Position numbers and translations under genes: made by a program. Of a DNA stretch of 64,000 nt, positions 16,892 through 26,697 are shown piece after piece. Source of the DNA: Deltaproteobacteria bacterium (lineage in GTDB: Bacteria; Myxococcota_A; UBA9160; UBA6930); assembly GCA_029261815.1 (NCBI GenBank), contig JAJDAQ010000073.1:1-64000 (forward strand). The letters run 5' to 3'. Position 1 is the first letter of the stretch; the number at the start of each line of letters is the position of its first letter. The notes beneath the pieces are model-generated. The model was not told the origin of the DNA, searched no databases, and worked only from the letters and a program-made list of their open reading frames with translations.

Positions 16892-16895
<4 letters not shown>
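16083..16895 (+). CDS. birA: Biotin--[acetyl-CoA-carboxylase] ligase (no repressor domain)
   Basis: This 270-residue ligase forms biotinyl-AMP and transfers biotin to biotin carboxyl carrier protein. It shows the biotin-binding ETDSTN, the ATP/biotinyl-AMP loop GRGRHGRSFFSP, KWPNDVLI and GILGIGVNLN. It lacks the N-terminal helix-turn-helix of the E. coli protein, so it should be a ligase only. The GTG at 16083 overlaps the nadC stop, and its own stop overlaps the coaX start (ATGA). The C-terminal SH3-like domain is present (about 220-270). Confidence 0.94.
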
Positions 16896-17713
<818 letters not shown>

Positions 17714-17715
17714 CC

Positions 17716-19731
17716 ATGTCAGACCAGGACCCCACCCGAACCCGCTGTTTCGCCCTGATTGGTCACGCGGGGGATGGAAAGACTTCGCTCGCAGAATCGC
17801 TGCTATTCGAAGCTGGGGTGACCTCAGAGCGGGGTCGGGTCGAAGATGGTTCCTCCTGTCTCGACAGCTCGGCCGAGGAGCGCACCCGCAAGCATACGCT
17901 CGCGTCGAGTGCCTACTCGTTCGAGGCGGCCGGCGTCGACGCACACCTGATCGACACACCCGGCGACCCGAACTTCCAGGGCGACAGCCAGATCGTGGTG
18001 CAGGCCGTCGACGGCGCGATTCTCGTCGTGGACGGCGCACATGGGCCCAAGGTCGGAACCGAGACCATCTGGCGTGCGACCGAACGCGCCGGAATTCCCA
18101 CAGTCGCCTTCGTCAACCACGTCGACCAGGAGCGTTTCGATCTCGATGCGACGGTCGCTTCCCTTCAGGCGATGGGGCTCAATGCGGTACCGATCGTCGC
18201 TGCGACAGCCACCGGTGGCGGCACCGAGCTGCTCGACCTGCTCGCGGGGCCACCCACCACTGAAGCGGCGCGCGCCGCACACGCGAACCTTGTCGAGGCC
18301 GTCGCCGAGACCGATGACGAGCTTCTCGAGCGCTACCTCGAAGACGGCGCCCTCGAAGTCGATGACCTGAACCGGGGGCTCATCGCTGCGACGCGAACTC
18401 GGTCGATCGTGCCCGTTCTTGTTGGCTCCGCGCGGACCGGCGTCGGTGTCGCCGGCGTGCTGTCGGCCATCGAGACGCTGCTGCCTTCACCATACGAGGC
18501 GAGACCCTTCCGAGATGCCAACGGCGCCGAGATCGAGGCATTGGCGGATGCCCCGTTCGCGGCCCGCGTCTTCAAGACCGTCATTGATCGTTATGCGGGG
18601 AAGCTCTCCTTGATCCGCGTCGTCTCGGGAACCGCGAAAGAAGGCAGCACACTGTGGAATGCGACGACGGAGACGAAGGAGCGCGTCGGCAAACTGATCC
18701 GGCTCGCCGGTGCCGATCACCGAGAGCTCGCGGAAGCAGGGCCCGGCGCCCTGCTCGCTTTCGCCAAGCTCAAGGACACCCACACCGGGGACACCCTGAC
18801 GACCGAGAAGGACGGCATCGCGCTCCCGGCGATCACGATCCCCCATGGCGTCCTGTCCTACGCGGTCTCGGCCGCGAACAAGGCCGACGAGGACAAGGTC
18901 TTCGCAAGTCTGGCCAAGGTCGTCGAGGAAGACCCGGTCCTCGCCCTTGGCCGCGACGCGGCCACGGGCGAGTTCCTGCTCACTGGAATGGGCGAACTTC
19001 AACTCCGCGTGACGGCGGAGCGACTGAAGCGCCTCTACGACGTCGACATCTTGTTGCAGACCCCCAAGGTGCCGTACCGGGAGACCCTGACCCGGCCCGC
19101 CGAACGGGTCGAAGGGAAGCTGAAGAAACAGAGCGGGGGAAAAGGCATGTTCGGGGTCTGCACCCTGACGCTGGAGCCCCTCCCCAGGGGGAGCGGTCTC
19201 TCCTTCTCCGACGAGATCGTCGGCGGCGCGATCCCACGCAACCTGATCCCGGCGGTGGAGAAGGGCTGCCGAGAAGCGGCCCTGGCGGGCCCCCTCGCGG
19301 GTTACCCAGTCGTCGACGTCTGCGTGCGATGTACGGACGGGAAGCACCACGCGGTCGATTCGAACGAAATGGCCTTCAAGCTGGCGGGGTCCTTCGCATT
19401 CCGGCAAGCCATGGCCCAAGGCAAGCCGACCCTCCTGGAGCCCGTGATGACGGTCGAGGTGACCGTTCCCGACGTCCATCTAGGCGATGTGATGGGCGAT
19501 CTGTCGAGCCGAAGGGGCCGCGTGCAGGGCACTGAATCGCGTGGATCGTCACAGGTCATCAAGGCCGAGGTCCCGATGGCCGAAATGCTGGAATATGCGA
19601 GCGCATTGACGTCCCTCACCGGGGGCAAAGGTGCGTATCACATGGAGTTTTCCGAGTACCAGGAAGTCCCGGCCCAGGCGCGGGACCAGATTATTGCCGA
19701 CGCGAATACGGCGGCCGAAGCGGAGGCGTAG
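17716..19731 (+). CDS. EF-G-like translational GTPase (FusA2-type)
   Basis: This 671-residue protein has the EF-G layout: GTPase domain (to about 265), domain II (about 285-375), and domains III-V with GMGELQLRVTAERL and the C-terminal ferredoxin-like domain. G1 is GHAGDGKTS. The switch II motif reads DTPGDPNF, so the catalytic histidine of DTPGH is replaced by Asp, and the G4 motif is NHVD rather than NKxD. Loss of that histidine fits the EF-G-like side branch, not the canonical elongation factor. It starts two bases after coaX and leads a coupled set with the next three genes. Its role in translation is unproven. Confidence 0.88.
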   Translation: MSDQDPTRTRCFALIGHAGDGKTSLAESLLFEAGVTSERGRVEDGSSCLDSSAEERTRKHTLASSAYSFEAAGVDAHLIDTPGDPNFQGDSQIVVQAVDGAILVVDGAHGPKVGTETIWRATERAGIPTVAFVNHVDQERFDLDATVASLQAMGLNAVPIVAATATGGGTELLDLLAGPPTTEAARAAHANLVEAVAETDDELLERYLEDGALEVDDLNRGLIAATRTRSIVPVLVGSARTGVGVAGVLSAIETLLPSPYEARPFRDANGAEIEALADAPFAARVFKTVIDRYAGKLSLIRVVSGTAKEGSTLWNATTETKERVGKLIRLAGADHRELAEAGPGALLAFAKLKDTHTGDTLTTEKDGIALPAITIPHGVLSYAVSAANKADEDKVFASLAKVVEEDPVLALGRDAATGEFLLTGMGELQLRVTAERLKRLYDVDILLQTPKVPYRETLTRPAERVEGKLKKQSGGKGMFGVCTLTLEPLPRGSGLSFSDEIVGGAIPRNLIPAVEKGCREAALAGPLAGYPVVDVCVRCTDGKHHAVDSNEMAFKLAGSFAFRQAMAQGKPTLLEPVMTVEVTVPDVHLGDVMGDLSSRRGRVQGTESRGSSQVIKAEVPMAEMLEYASALTSLTGGKGAYHMEFSEYQEVPAQARDQIIADANTAAEAEA

Positions 19732-19780
19732 AGACGCGCCTCCACCGGCCGCGCCGGCGCGTGGGCGAAACGGAGCGCAA

Positions 19781-20869
19781 GTGAGCGAGCCCCAGAAGAT
19801 CCAGCTGACCCTCTCTCCGCAGGCGGAGAAGTACGTGCGCCATGACGCACCGGTCGAAGCTCGTCGCATGGCCGCAAGTGGCGCTCTCCCGCTCGATCCC
19901 ATCGAACTCGCCACTGTGCTCTTCGCCCTTGTGCATGACGTCGACCACGAAGTCAAGACGCGGGCCCGCGAGAGTCTCGAGGGCCTGCCCGATCACATCG
20001 CGAACACGGTGTTGTCGGGAGCGACGCATCCAGCGGTCTTGAGTTGGTTGGCACAGGCGTGGCGCAACGACGGCAAGAAGATGGAGCAGCTCGCGCTCAA
20101 CAGCGCCACGGACGACACCACGTTCCAGTTCCTGGCCGGCCTGCCCCACAAGGGCGTGATCGATATCGTGGCCGGGAACCAGACCCGCATCCTCCGTCAC
20201 CCGGACATTGTGGACGCACTGGGCGAGAATCCCTTGACCGGCCGTGCAACGATCGATCGCCTGCTTTCGTTCATGGGACTGGAGCGGCCGGATTCCGAAA
20301 CACCGGCCGAAGACGATGATGGAACGATGGCGGCAGGCGATGTCACCGACGAAGCAGCCCTCGAGACATTGAACATGCTGCTCGGGAACGATGTCGACGA
20401 CTTTTCCAGCGAGCTGATCGAGGAGATCGATGACGAGGACCTGGACGCGGAGGTACAGAACAACCTCTTCGCCCTCGTCCAGAAAATGAACGTGATGCAG
20501 AAGGTCAAGCTGGCGCGCATGGGCAACAAGGAGGCTCGCGGCCTCCTGATCCGGGACCGCAACAAGATCGTGGCGTCGGCCGCCATCCGCAGCCCCAAGA
20601 TCACCGAGAACGAAGTCGAGAACTATGCGAAAGCCCGAAACGTCAGTGACGACGTACTCCGGATCATCTCGAGCAACCGCGACTGGACCAAGAACTACCA
20701 GGTGAAAATGGCACTTTCGACGAATCCGAAATGCCCCGTGCCGACCGCGATGAAATTCCTCAACTTCCTGATGGAGAAAGACCTGCGGAACATCATGAAG
20801 AGCAAGGATGTGGCCTCGCCCATCTCGACGCAGGCCCGCCGTATCCTCCAGAAGAAGGGAAAGATCTGA
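19781..20869 (+). CDS. Conserved alpha-solenoid-like protein, unknown function
   Basis: This encodes 362 residues, soluble and almost wholly helical in character. The N-terminal half has repeat-like helical pairs (for example LPDHIANTVLSGATHPAVLS and LPHKGVIDIVAGNQTRILRH) reminiscent of HEAT or leucine-rich-variant units. An acidic linker (about 165-225) separates a C-terminal basic half with KVKLARMGNKEARGLLIRD and SPKITENEVENYAKARNVS. The GTG at 19781 fits composition; upstream codons are non-coding in style. Its stop overlaps the GTPase start (TGATG), so the two are probably made together and may bind each other. Not recognised as a named family. Confidence 0.72.
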   Translation: MSEPQKIQLTLSPQAEKYVRHDAPVEARRMAASGALPLDPIELATVLFALVHDVDHEVKTRARESLEGLPDHIANTVLSGATHPAVLSWLAQAWRNDGKKMEQLALNSATDDTTFQFLAGLPHKGVIDIVAGNQTRILRHPDIVDALGENPLTGRATIDRLLSFMGLERPDSETPAEDDDGTMAAGDVTDEAALETLNMLLGNDVDDFSSELIEEIDDEDLDAEVQNNLFALVQKMNVMQKVKLARMGNKEARGLLIRDRNKIVASAAIRSPKITENEVENYAKARNVSDDVLRIISSNRDWTKNYQVKMALSTNPKCPVPTAMKFLNFLMEKDLRNIMKSKDVASPISTQARRILQKKGKI

Positions 20870-21930
20870 TGGCCGAGTTTGGAGCAGTCGACGCAGAGGT
20901 AAACGCCCGAATCGTGTATTGGGGCGTCGACGGCGCTGGCAAGCGCACGAACCTGCGCGTGATCCACGAGAAGCTGCGCCCCGACCATCGCGGCGAGTTG
21001 CGAGAAGTCCCGACGCGGCTCGACCCCACGGTCAGCTCTTCGATGCTGCCGATCGAACTCGGCGATGTCGGTGGCATCCGCACGCGCATCCAGATCTGGA
21101 CGGCACCGTCGGGCTCGGAACACGGCCCCAGTCGCCAGCAGGTCCTGGACCAGGTCGACGGCCTCGTCTTCGTCGTCGACACCACCCGTGAACGCATCGA
21201 CGAAAATCTCGCCTCCTTCGAGGAGCTTCGCGGCGCGCTCCGTGCGTACGGGCGCGAACTCGAGGATGTGCCGCTGGTGATCCAGTACAACAAGCGCGAC
21301 ACCGGCGACCCGTTCGCGATGGAAGAGCTGCACCGCAAGCTCCAAATGCGAAGTGCGGCGGCATTCGAAGCCGTCGCGGTCGAAGGCACCGCGGTCCTCC
21401 AGACGCTCACGACGATTTCGAAGCGCGTCATCCGCCATCTGCGCGAGAACCCACGCACCCCCGCAGAACCGGAGGCCCCTGTCGCAGCGCCGCCCGCCAG
21501 CCCGGTCGCCCCGGTCACACCGCCCCAGGGCGTGACGCAGGTTCTCGACGGCCTGGATGCCGCCCCTGAGGCGACGCCGCTCCCGCCCGCGTCGGTCGAC
21601 CTCGCAGAGGGAGAACTCGAGCTCACCGACCCAATGGGTCATGGCGTCGATCCCGACCTGCTCGCGGCCGCGCCGGTGCCCGAGAATCTGGCCGATCAAG
21701 CACAGGCGATCTTCGAGGACGAGTTTCAAACCGACGTCACGCCAATGGCGTACGCCGCACCCGACGACGAAGCGCCTTGGGAGACGGTCGAAATCGCCTC
21801 GGTGGGACAGGCCGAACGCGCGGACGCTCGAACCGTCCGTGTGCCGGTGATCCTGCGGGACGAACGAGGACGCGAGTTGCGAGTGTCCCTTTCCGTACGG
21901 ATCGATCCGGAGTCATTGGACCGCGGATGA
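20869..21930 (+). CDS. MglA-like small GTPase with altered P-loop and C-terminal extension
   Basis: This is 353 residues. The first 200 follow the MglA/Ras-like fold: IVYWGVDGAGKRTNLRVIH at the P-loop, IQIWTAPSGS where MglA has a TVPGQ-type switch, and the guanine motif NKRD (141-144). Arg26 sits where the magnesium-binding Thr/Ser should follow Lys25, and Ser81 replaces the switch II glycine. Nucleotide binding or hydrolysis is therefore doubtful. A Pro/Ala-rich linker (about 200-240) leads to a C-terminal region with a final beta-rich stretch. The start overlaps the solenoid gene and the stop overlaps the GAF gene. A polarity or scaffold role is inference. Confidence 0.8.
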   Translation: MAEFGAVDAEVNARIVYWGVDGAGKRTNLRVIHEKLRPDHRGELREVPTRLDPTVSSSMLPIELGDVGGIRTRIQIWTAPSGSEHGPSRQQVLDQVDGLVFVVDTTRERIDENLASFEELRGALRAYGRELEDVPLVIQYNKRDTGDPFAMEELHRKLQMRSAAAFEAVAVEGTAVLQTLTTISKRVIRHLRENPRTPAEPEAPVAAPPASPVAPVTPPQGVTQVLDGLDAAPEATPLPPASVDLAEGELELTDPMGHGVDPDLLAAAPVPENLADQAQAIFEDEFQTDVTPMAYAAPDDEAPWETVEIASVGQAERADARTVRVPVILRDERGRELRVSLSVRIDPESLDRG

Positions 21931-24188
21931 GAAAGGCGGTCGCCATCTACGGCGCTTCGGAAGAAGCGTTGGCCTTGATCCCGATCCTCGAGGAGAACCC
22001 CGAGATCGAGATCGCGGGCGTGTTCGCATTGAACGCAGACGCGGCGCGCGCGATGGCGAAGCGGATGAATCTGGATGCGACGGTGACCTCGGACCCGAGC
22101 TTCTTCGATAACGCCCTGCATGCCGTGATCGATGCCGATGAGCCGGCTTTCGTCACGGCATTCCCCGAAGCGGCAGGTCGCTCGCAGATCGTCTCCCCGC
22201 TGACGGCGCGACTCCTCTGGGGCTACGGAACCAGCGGATCGAATCACAAGCAGGAACTCCTGCAGGCCCTCCACGAAGTCGTCGAGTCGGTCAATCTCAC
22301 CGTCGACCCGGACGAGCTCTTCGCCCGCATGCTCGAGATCGCCATGGGCGTCACCGGTGCAGACGGCGGCTCGTTGATGTTGCTCGATGCCGCCCGGGCG
22401 GTGCTCGAGATCCGTGTCGCGATTGGCATCGAACCCGAACTCTGGAACAAGATTCGCGTTCCCCTCGGCGAGGGCATCGCGGGCCGGGCCGCATCCGAAG
22501 CGCGCCCGATCAAGGTTCGCGGCCGCGCGGGCCGAGAAGAATTCCAGCTGATGCGCGCGCGCCTCGACGTCGAGTCCGCGCTTTGCGTACCGCTCGTGCA
22601 CGAGGGCCAGGTCCTCGGTGTTCTCAATCTGCACCACGGGACGCGAGCCGATGCCTTCGACGACGACGACCTCGAGTTCGCCGAGCAATTGGGCCGTCTC
22701 GATGCCGCGATCATCGTCCAAACGCAAGAACGCGAAACGATGCGGCGACAGGCATCCCGTTATGAAGCCGTTCGCGCGGTCCGAGAGGCCCTTCACGGCA
22801 CCGGCGCACTCGAACCCCGCCTCGACGAACTCTGTGGGCGCGTGGCGACCTTGCTGGGCGGTGGAATTGCCACGCTCTACCTCCACGACCGGAGCGAGGG
22901 CCACTTGCGCCTCGTCGCCACTTCCCTGGACGGGGGCGGCCTCGGCGGCGAATACCGCATCGACTTCGGGCAAGGCATCGATGGGCGCACCGCCGCTTCG
23001 CGAGAGGCCGAGTTCGTCTCTGACGCGGACGGCGGGCTGACGCTGGCATCCGTTCCACTCCTCGCTGGAGACGAACTTGTCGGCGTACTCTCCGCACAGT
23101 CGGGCGCCGAGCCGGCTCGTCAGCACGGTCGAGCCCTGCACGAGACATTGCTCGAGATCGCTGCCGCAGCCGCGGAAGAGATTGCGCAGGCCGAACGCGA
23201 AGCGCGGATGGCCGCCCAGAACACGAAGATCGGGGCCATCAACGAAGCCGGCATCCGGCTGGTCTCCGCTCGAGAGACCACCGAAGTCTGTCGGCAGGCA
23301 ACGTCTTCGGGTGCACTCATCCTCGAAGCCGACCACGCTGTGCTTCGTCTCCAGGACCCTGAAACGCGACGTTATGTGATTCGCTCGTACTACGGTTCCG
23401 CGGACCGCCGGACCCAGGAGCAGCTCTTCCAGCTCGACAAGCAGATCGCCGTGGACACGCTCAAGGCTCGTCAGCCCCGCCTGCTGCCGAAGCTCTCCGA
23501 TGATGCCCGCACCGCGCCCGTCGCGGCCGGCTTCCGCTCCGTGCTCGCAGCACCGCTGCGCAGCGACGGTCGAATCCTGGGCACCCTGGCCTTCTACGAC
23601 AAGGTTGCCGCCGACCAGTTCTTCACGACCTCGTTCGACATCGACGACCTGCACGTGTTCCGCCAGTACGTCTCCTACGTCGAGCGAGCCCTGGAGACCG
23701 CGCGCGTCTGGAATGCCAACCAGGAGCAACGAAACTTCGACGAGGACACCGGGTTGCCGAATGCCGAGTACCTCGGACGACGCCTCGAGCAGGAACTCGC
23801 TCGCGCCGGCGGTCGGGAAAACGCGCTCGCGCTCGTGAGCTGCCAACTCGAGAATCTCGAGATGCTCGCGGTAGGCGGCGATCCGTCGCGCGGAGAACGC
23901 CTGATCCTGCGGGTGGCCGATGCCCTGAAGCAGCACCTGCGTGAATTCGACGTGCTCGCGCGTACCGGCGAAGCCGAGTTCCGCATCCTGCTCCCCGAAC
24001 CCGGTGCCGCACCGGACGAGCGCGTCACCGCGGTTGCGCGCAGCGTGGCAGAAGAAGTCGCGCGGCATTCGGGTAGCGATGGCTCGCGTCCCGGACTCGC
24101 ATTCGGCGTCGCCGTCTATCCCGGCGACGGGACCGACGTCGAGACGCTGGTGGCGCGAACGCGAACGCCGCGAATCCGAATGGTCTGA
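21927..24188 (+). CDS. Multi-GAF signalling protein with degenerate GGDEF domain
   Basis: This is 753 residues with no membrane helix. Residues 1 to about 105 resemble a Rossmann-type nucleotide-binding fold (AVAIYGASEEALALIPIL, AGVFALNADA). Three GAF-like domains follow (about 125-275, 290-440, 455-600), with GEGIAGRAA and FGQGIDGRTA typical of the family. The C-terminal 140 residues fit a GGDEF domain (DEDTGLPNAEYL, GLAFGVAVYPGDG), but the signature reads RTGEAEF, so cyclase activity is probably lost. The ATG overlaps the GTPase stop (ATGA), which makes it a likely sensor for the same module. Confidence 0.83.
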   Translation: MRKAVAIYGASEEALALIPILEENPEIEIAGVFALNADAARAMAKRMNLDATVTSDPSFFDNALHAVIDADEPAFVTAFPEAAGRSQIVSPLTARLLWGYGTSGSNHKQELLQALHEVVESVNLTVDPDELFARMLEIAMGVTGADGGSLMLLDAARAVLEIRVAIGIEPELWNKIRVPLGEGIAGRAASEARPIKVRGRAGREEFQLMRARLDVESALCVPLVHEGQVLGVLNLHHGTRADAFDDDDLEFAEQLGRLDAAIIVQTQERETMRRQASRYEAVRAVREALHGTGALEPRLDELCGRVATLLGGGIATLYLHDRSEGHLRLVATSLDGGGLGGEYRIDFGQGIDGRTAASREAEFVSDADGGLTLASVPLLAGDELVGVLSAQSGAEPARQHGRALHETLLEIAAAAAEEIAQAEREARMAAQNTKIGAINEAGIRLVSARETTEVCRQATSSGALILEADHAVLRLQDPETRRYVIRSYYGSADRRTQEQLFQLDKQIAVDTLKARQPRLLPKLSDDARTAPVAAGFRSVLAAPLRSDGRILGTLAFYDKVAADQFFTTSFDIDDLHVFRQYVSYVERALETARVWNANQEQRNFDEDTGLPNAEYLGRRLEQELARAGGRENALALVSCQLENLEMLAVGGDPSRGERLILRVADALKQHLREFDVLARTGEAEFRILLPEPGAAPDERVTAVARSVAEEVARHSGSDGSRPGLAFGVAVYPGDGTDVETLVARTRTPRIRMV

Positions 24189-24194
24189 CCCGAC

Positions 24195-25313
24195 TCAGGA
24201 GGCGGCGAGCAGCCCCTCGATCGGCGTGTACGGGATCTCGAGACTCTCGGCGACACCCTCGCAGACGACGTCTCCGCGCCAGATGTTGGCGCCCATACGC
24301 AGGCTGCTGTCCTGCCGAAGCGCCTCTTCGACGCCCAGGCGCGCGATGGCTTCGACGAACGGGAACGTGGTGTTGGTCAACGCAAAGGTCGACGTCCGCG
24401 GCACCGCTCCCGGCATGTTCGCGACCCCGTAGTGGATCACCCCGTGGGCTTCGTACGTGGGGTCCGAATGCGTTGTCGCATGAATTGTTTCGATGCATCC
24501 GCCCTGATCGACGGCGACGTCTACCGCGACGGAGCCCGCTTCCATCGACGCCACCATCGCCTCTGTCACCAACGTCGGCGCGCGCCGCCCATGCACGTAC
24601 ACCGCGCCCACGATGAGGTCACTCTCGGCCACCAGTCGCTCAATATTCGTTCGGTTCGAGTAGAGCGTGTCGAGTTCGCCGTCGAAGATGTCGTACAGGT
24701 AGGCGAGTCGCCTCAAGTCGATGTCGAGCACCGCAACATCAGCGCCGAGGGCCTTGGCGATCCGCACGGCGTTGATTCCCACAACGCCAGCCCCGATGAC
24801 CGTGATACGGCCGCGCATGACACCGGGGACTCCGCCCACCAACAGTCCCTTCCCGCCCCGATTCTTCTGGAGCAAGGTCACGCCGATCTGGGTCGCAAGG
24901 CGCCCCGCGACTTCGCTCATCGGTGCGAGCACCGGAAACGAACCATCCGCATGGCGGATCGTCTCGTAGGCGATCCCATTGATTCCGGCGCTTCGCAATG
25001 CAGCGGCCAGGTCGGGGGCCGCCGCCAGGTGCAGATAGGTAAAGATCGTCTGCCCCTCATGGAGCAGCTCCACTTCGGCCGGATTCGGCTCCTTCACCTT
25101 CACCACCAGATCGGTGTCGGACCACGCAGACTCCCGCGAAACGATTCGCGCGCCCGCGGCGATGTACGCCTCGTCCGGGAAGCCGCTTCCCAGGCCGGCG
25201 GACGTCTCGAGCCAGACCTCATGGCCCGCCTGGCTCAGCATCCGAGCTCCGTCGGGAATCATCCCGACCCGATACTCCTGGTCTTTGCTCTCTCGCGGAA
25301 CACCGATGCGCAT
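24195..25313 (-). CDS. ald: Alanine dehydrogenase
   Basis: Ald interconverts L-alanine and pyruvate plus ammonia with NAD. The 372 residues start MRIGVPRESKDQEYRVGM and contain the catalytic-region KVKEPNPAE, FTYLHLAA, the Rossmann loop VIGAGVVGINAVRIA and SVAVDVAVDQGGCIET. ATG at 25313 has GGGAG five bases upstream. An open frame continues upstream only as a shadow of sat. It is the last gene of a minus-strand group, 65 bases after sat. It ends six bases past the convergent GAF gene. Confidence 0.96.
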   Translation of the reverse strand: MRIGVPRESKDQEYRVGMIPDGARMLSQAGHEVWLETSAGLGSGFPDEAYIAAGARIVSRESAWSDTDLVVKVKEPNPAEVELLHEGQTIFTYLHLAAAPDLAAALRSAGINGIAYETIRHADGSFPVLAPMSEVAGRLATQIGVTLLQKNRGGKGLLVGGVPGVMRGRITVIGAGVVGINAVRIAKALGADVAVLDIDLRRLAYLYDIFDGELDTLYSNRTNIERLVAESDLIVGAVYVHGRRAPTLVTEAMVASMEAGSVAVDVAVDQGGCIETIHATTHSDPTYEAHGVIHYGVANMPGAVPRTSTFALTNTTFPFVEAIARLGVEEALRQDSSLRMGANIWRGDVVCEGVAESLEIPYTPIEGLLAAS

Positions 25314-25378
25314 GGCATCTCCCTCGGCCGAACGCGCCGCCCAGATGAGACGGACGCGCGGGCCGCGGTCGCATTCGC

Positions 25379-26644
25379 CTAGTCCTTGTAGGCCTCGATC
25401 AGGATGTCCGAGATCTCGGGGCGCAGGATCCGCTCGTCGGGACGCTCGCCCGAACGAAGCAGTTCTCGAATCTTGGTTCCACTGATCCCGAAGGGCTTCT
25501 CGTCCTTGTGATTCACCATCAGGTCGACCCGCCCGAGCGATTCGTAGAACGCGGCAAAGCCGATGTTGCACGACGAGATGTGCAGCTCGCCCGGGAGCTT
25601 CTCGAAGATCTCCTGGGCATCGAAGTCGCCCCAGATCGCTTCCCCGTCCTCGAACGGCGCGTCGGCGTGCTTCCGTCCGACAACGAGATCGGAAAACCCG
25701 TAGTTCTGCCGGTAGATGCCATGCATCACGGCCTCGGAGGGACCGCCATAGAACATCTTGATGTCGAGACCGATGAGTTCGAAGACCTCGGGCAGTCCGT
25801 AGCCTGCGTTCGCCCAGACCTCGGGGTCGGCGTCGCCCTCTCCGAGAAGCTGCTTTCCGTGAAGTTCCCGGTAGCAACGCATCCGCATGCTCGCCGGGAC
25901 GTCGTCTCCTTTCAGCTCCCCGACCAGCGGGTTCAGCACGACGCCGGTGAAGTGACCTTGACCGGTGAGTCGTTCGGCGCCCGCAACGAGTGCGTATTCG
26001 TGGGCACGGTGAAGCGGATTCCGGGTCTGGAAAGCGAGCGCGCGCTGCCATTTGCGCGCCCGGATGCGAGCGCGCACCTCGATCGGCGACAGCATGAACT
26101 CGCCGTACTCTGCGTTCTGCGGCTGCGGCAGTGCTCGCAGCTCTCCTCCGAGCAGTTGGGTACGCCCATCTTCTTCGACCATCCGGCCACCCGGGTGATC
26201 GAAACGCGGCGTGCCATAGACGGCCTCGACGTAGCGCGCCTTGTCCCAAGCGTAGACCTCGGCGTTTCCCACGATGCCCACCAGGTCACCGCTTTCATTG
26301 CGGATGGCGACGGAACCGCCGGCCTGGATCGCGCCCGCCTCGGCGTCAGTCACCGGAAAGGCGATCGGGATCGTCCACGCATAACGTTTCCCATTCGACA
26401 GGACGACCTTGTCATCGAGCGAGAGGTTCCAAGCCTCCGATCGCATGGGGCCCGTCAGCGGCGACAGCGCACCATCCGCCAGACGGTAGACGGTCGACAG
26501 ATCTGCACGCGACACCACGGCGCTCGGCAGGCCTTCGGCTTCGCTCAGCAACGCCTTCCGTTCAGAAAGCGGGACGATGAGGTCGACGGGCGCGTCGAGG
26601 CCCCCGTGGACGGGAACGAGATCAGCACCTTGAGCAGTGGACAC
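25379..26644 (-). CDS. sat: Sulfate adenylyltransferase (ATP sulfurylase, homo-oligomeric type)
   Basis: Sat activates sulfate to adenylyl sulfate (APS). The 421-residue protein is of the Sat/Met3 type, not CysDN. The HxxH-containing nucleotide motif is QTRNPLHRAHE; GRKHADAPFED and GISGTKIRELL follow. The GTG at 26644 has AGGAG upstream; the longer frame to 26824 is shadow. It lies between the TolB-like lipoprotein gene and ald. Neither aprAB nor cysH is in the window, so assimilatory and dissimilatory roles cannot be separated. Confidence 0.94.
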   Translation of the reverse strand: MSTAQGADLVPVHGGLDAPVDLIVPLSERKALLSEAEGLPSAVVSRADLSTVYRLADGALSPLTGPMRSEAWNLSLDDKVVLSNGKRYAWTIPIAFPVTDAEAGAIQAGGSVAIRNESGDLVGIVGNAEVYAWDKARYVEAVYGTPRFDHPGGRMVEEDGRTQLLGGELRALPQPQNAEYGEFMLSPIEVRARIRARKWQRALAFQTRNPLHRAHEYALVAGAERLTGQGHFTGVVLNPLVGELKGDDVPASMRMRCYRELHGKQLLGEGDADPEVWANAGYGLPEVFELIGLDIKMFYGGPSEAVMHGIYRQNYGFSDLVVGRKHADAPFEDGEAIWGDFDAQEIFEKLPGELHISSCNIGFAAFYESLGRVDLMVNHKDEKPFGISGTKIRELLRSGERPDERILRPEISDILIEAYKD

Positions 26645-26697
26645 GAGAGACTCCTGAGACAATTGAAAGGGGGTTGGGGGAGGGAATGACGGGACGC

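Noticed and set aside
21726-24068. 780-codon open frame antisense to the GAF protein
   Set aside because: The plus strand has clear GAF domains and an ATGA-coupled start; the antisense frame has no recognisable domain.
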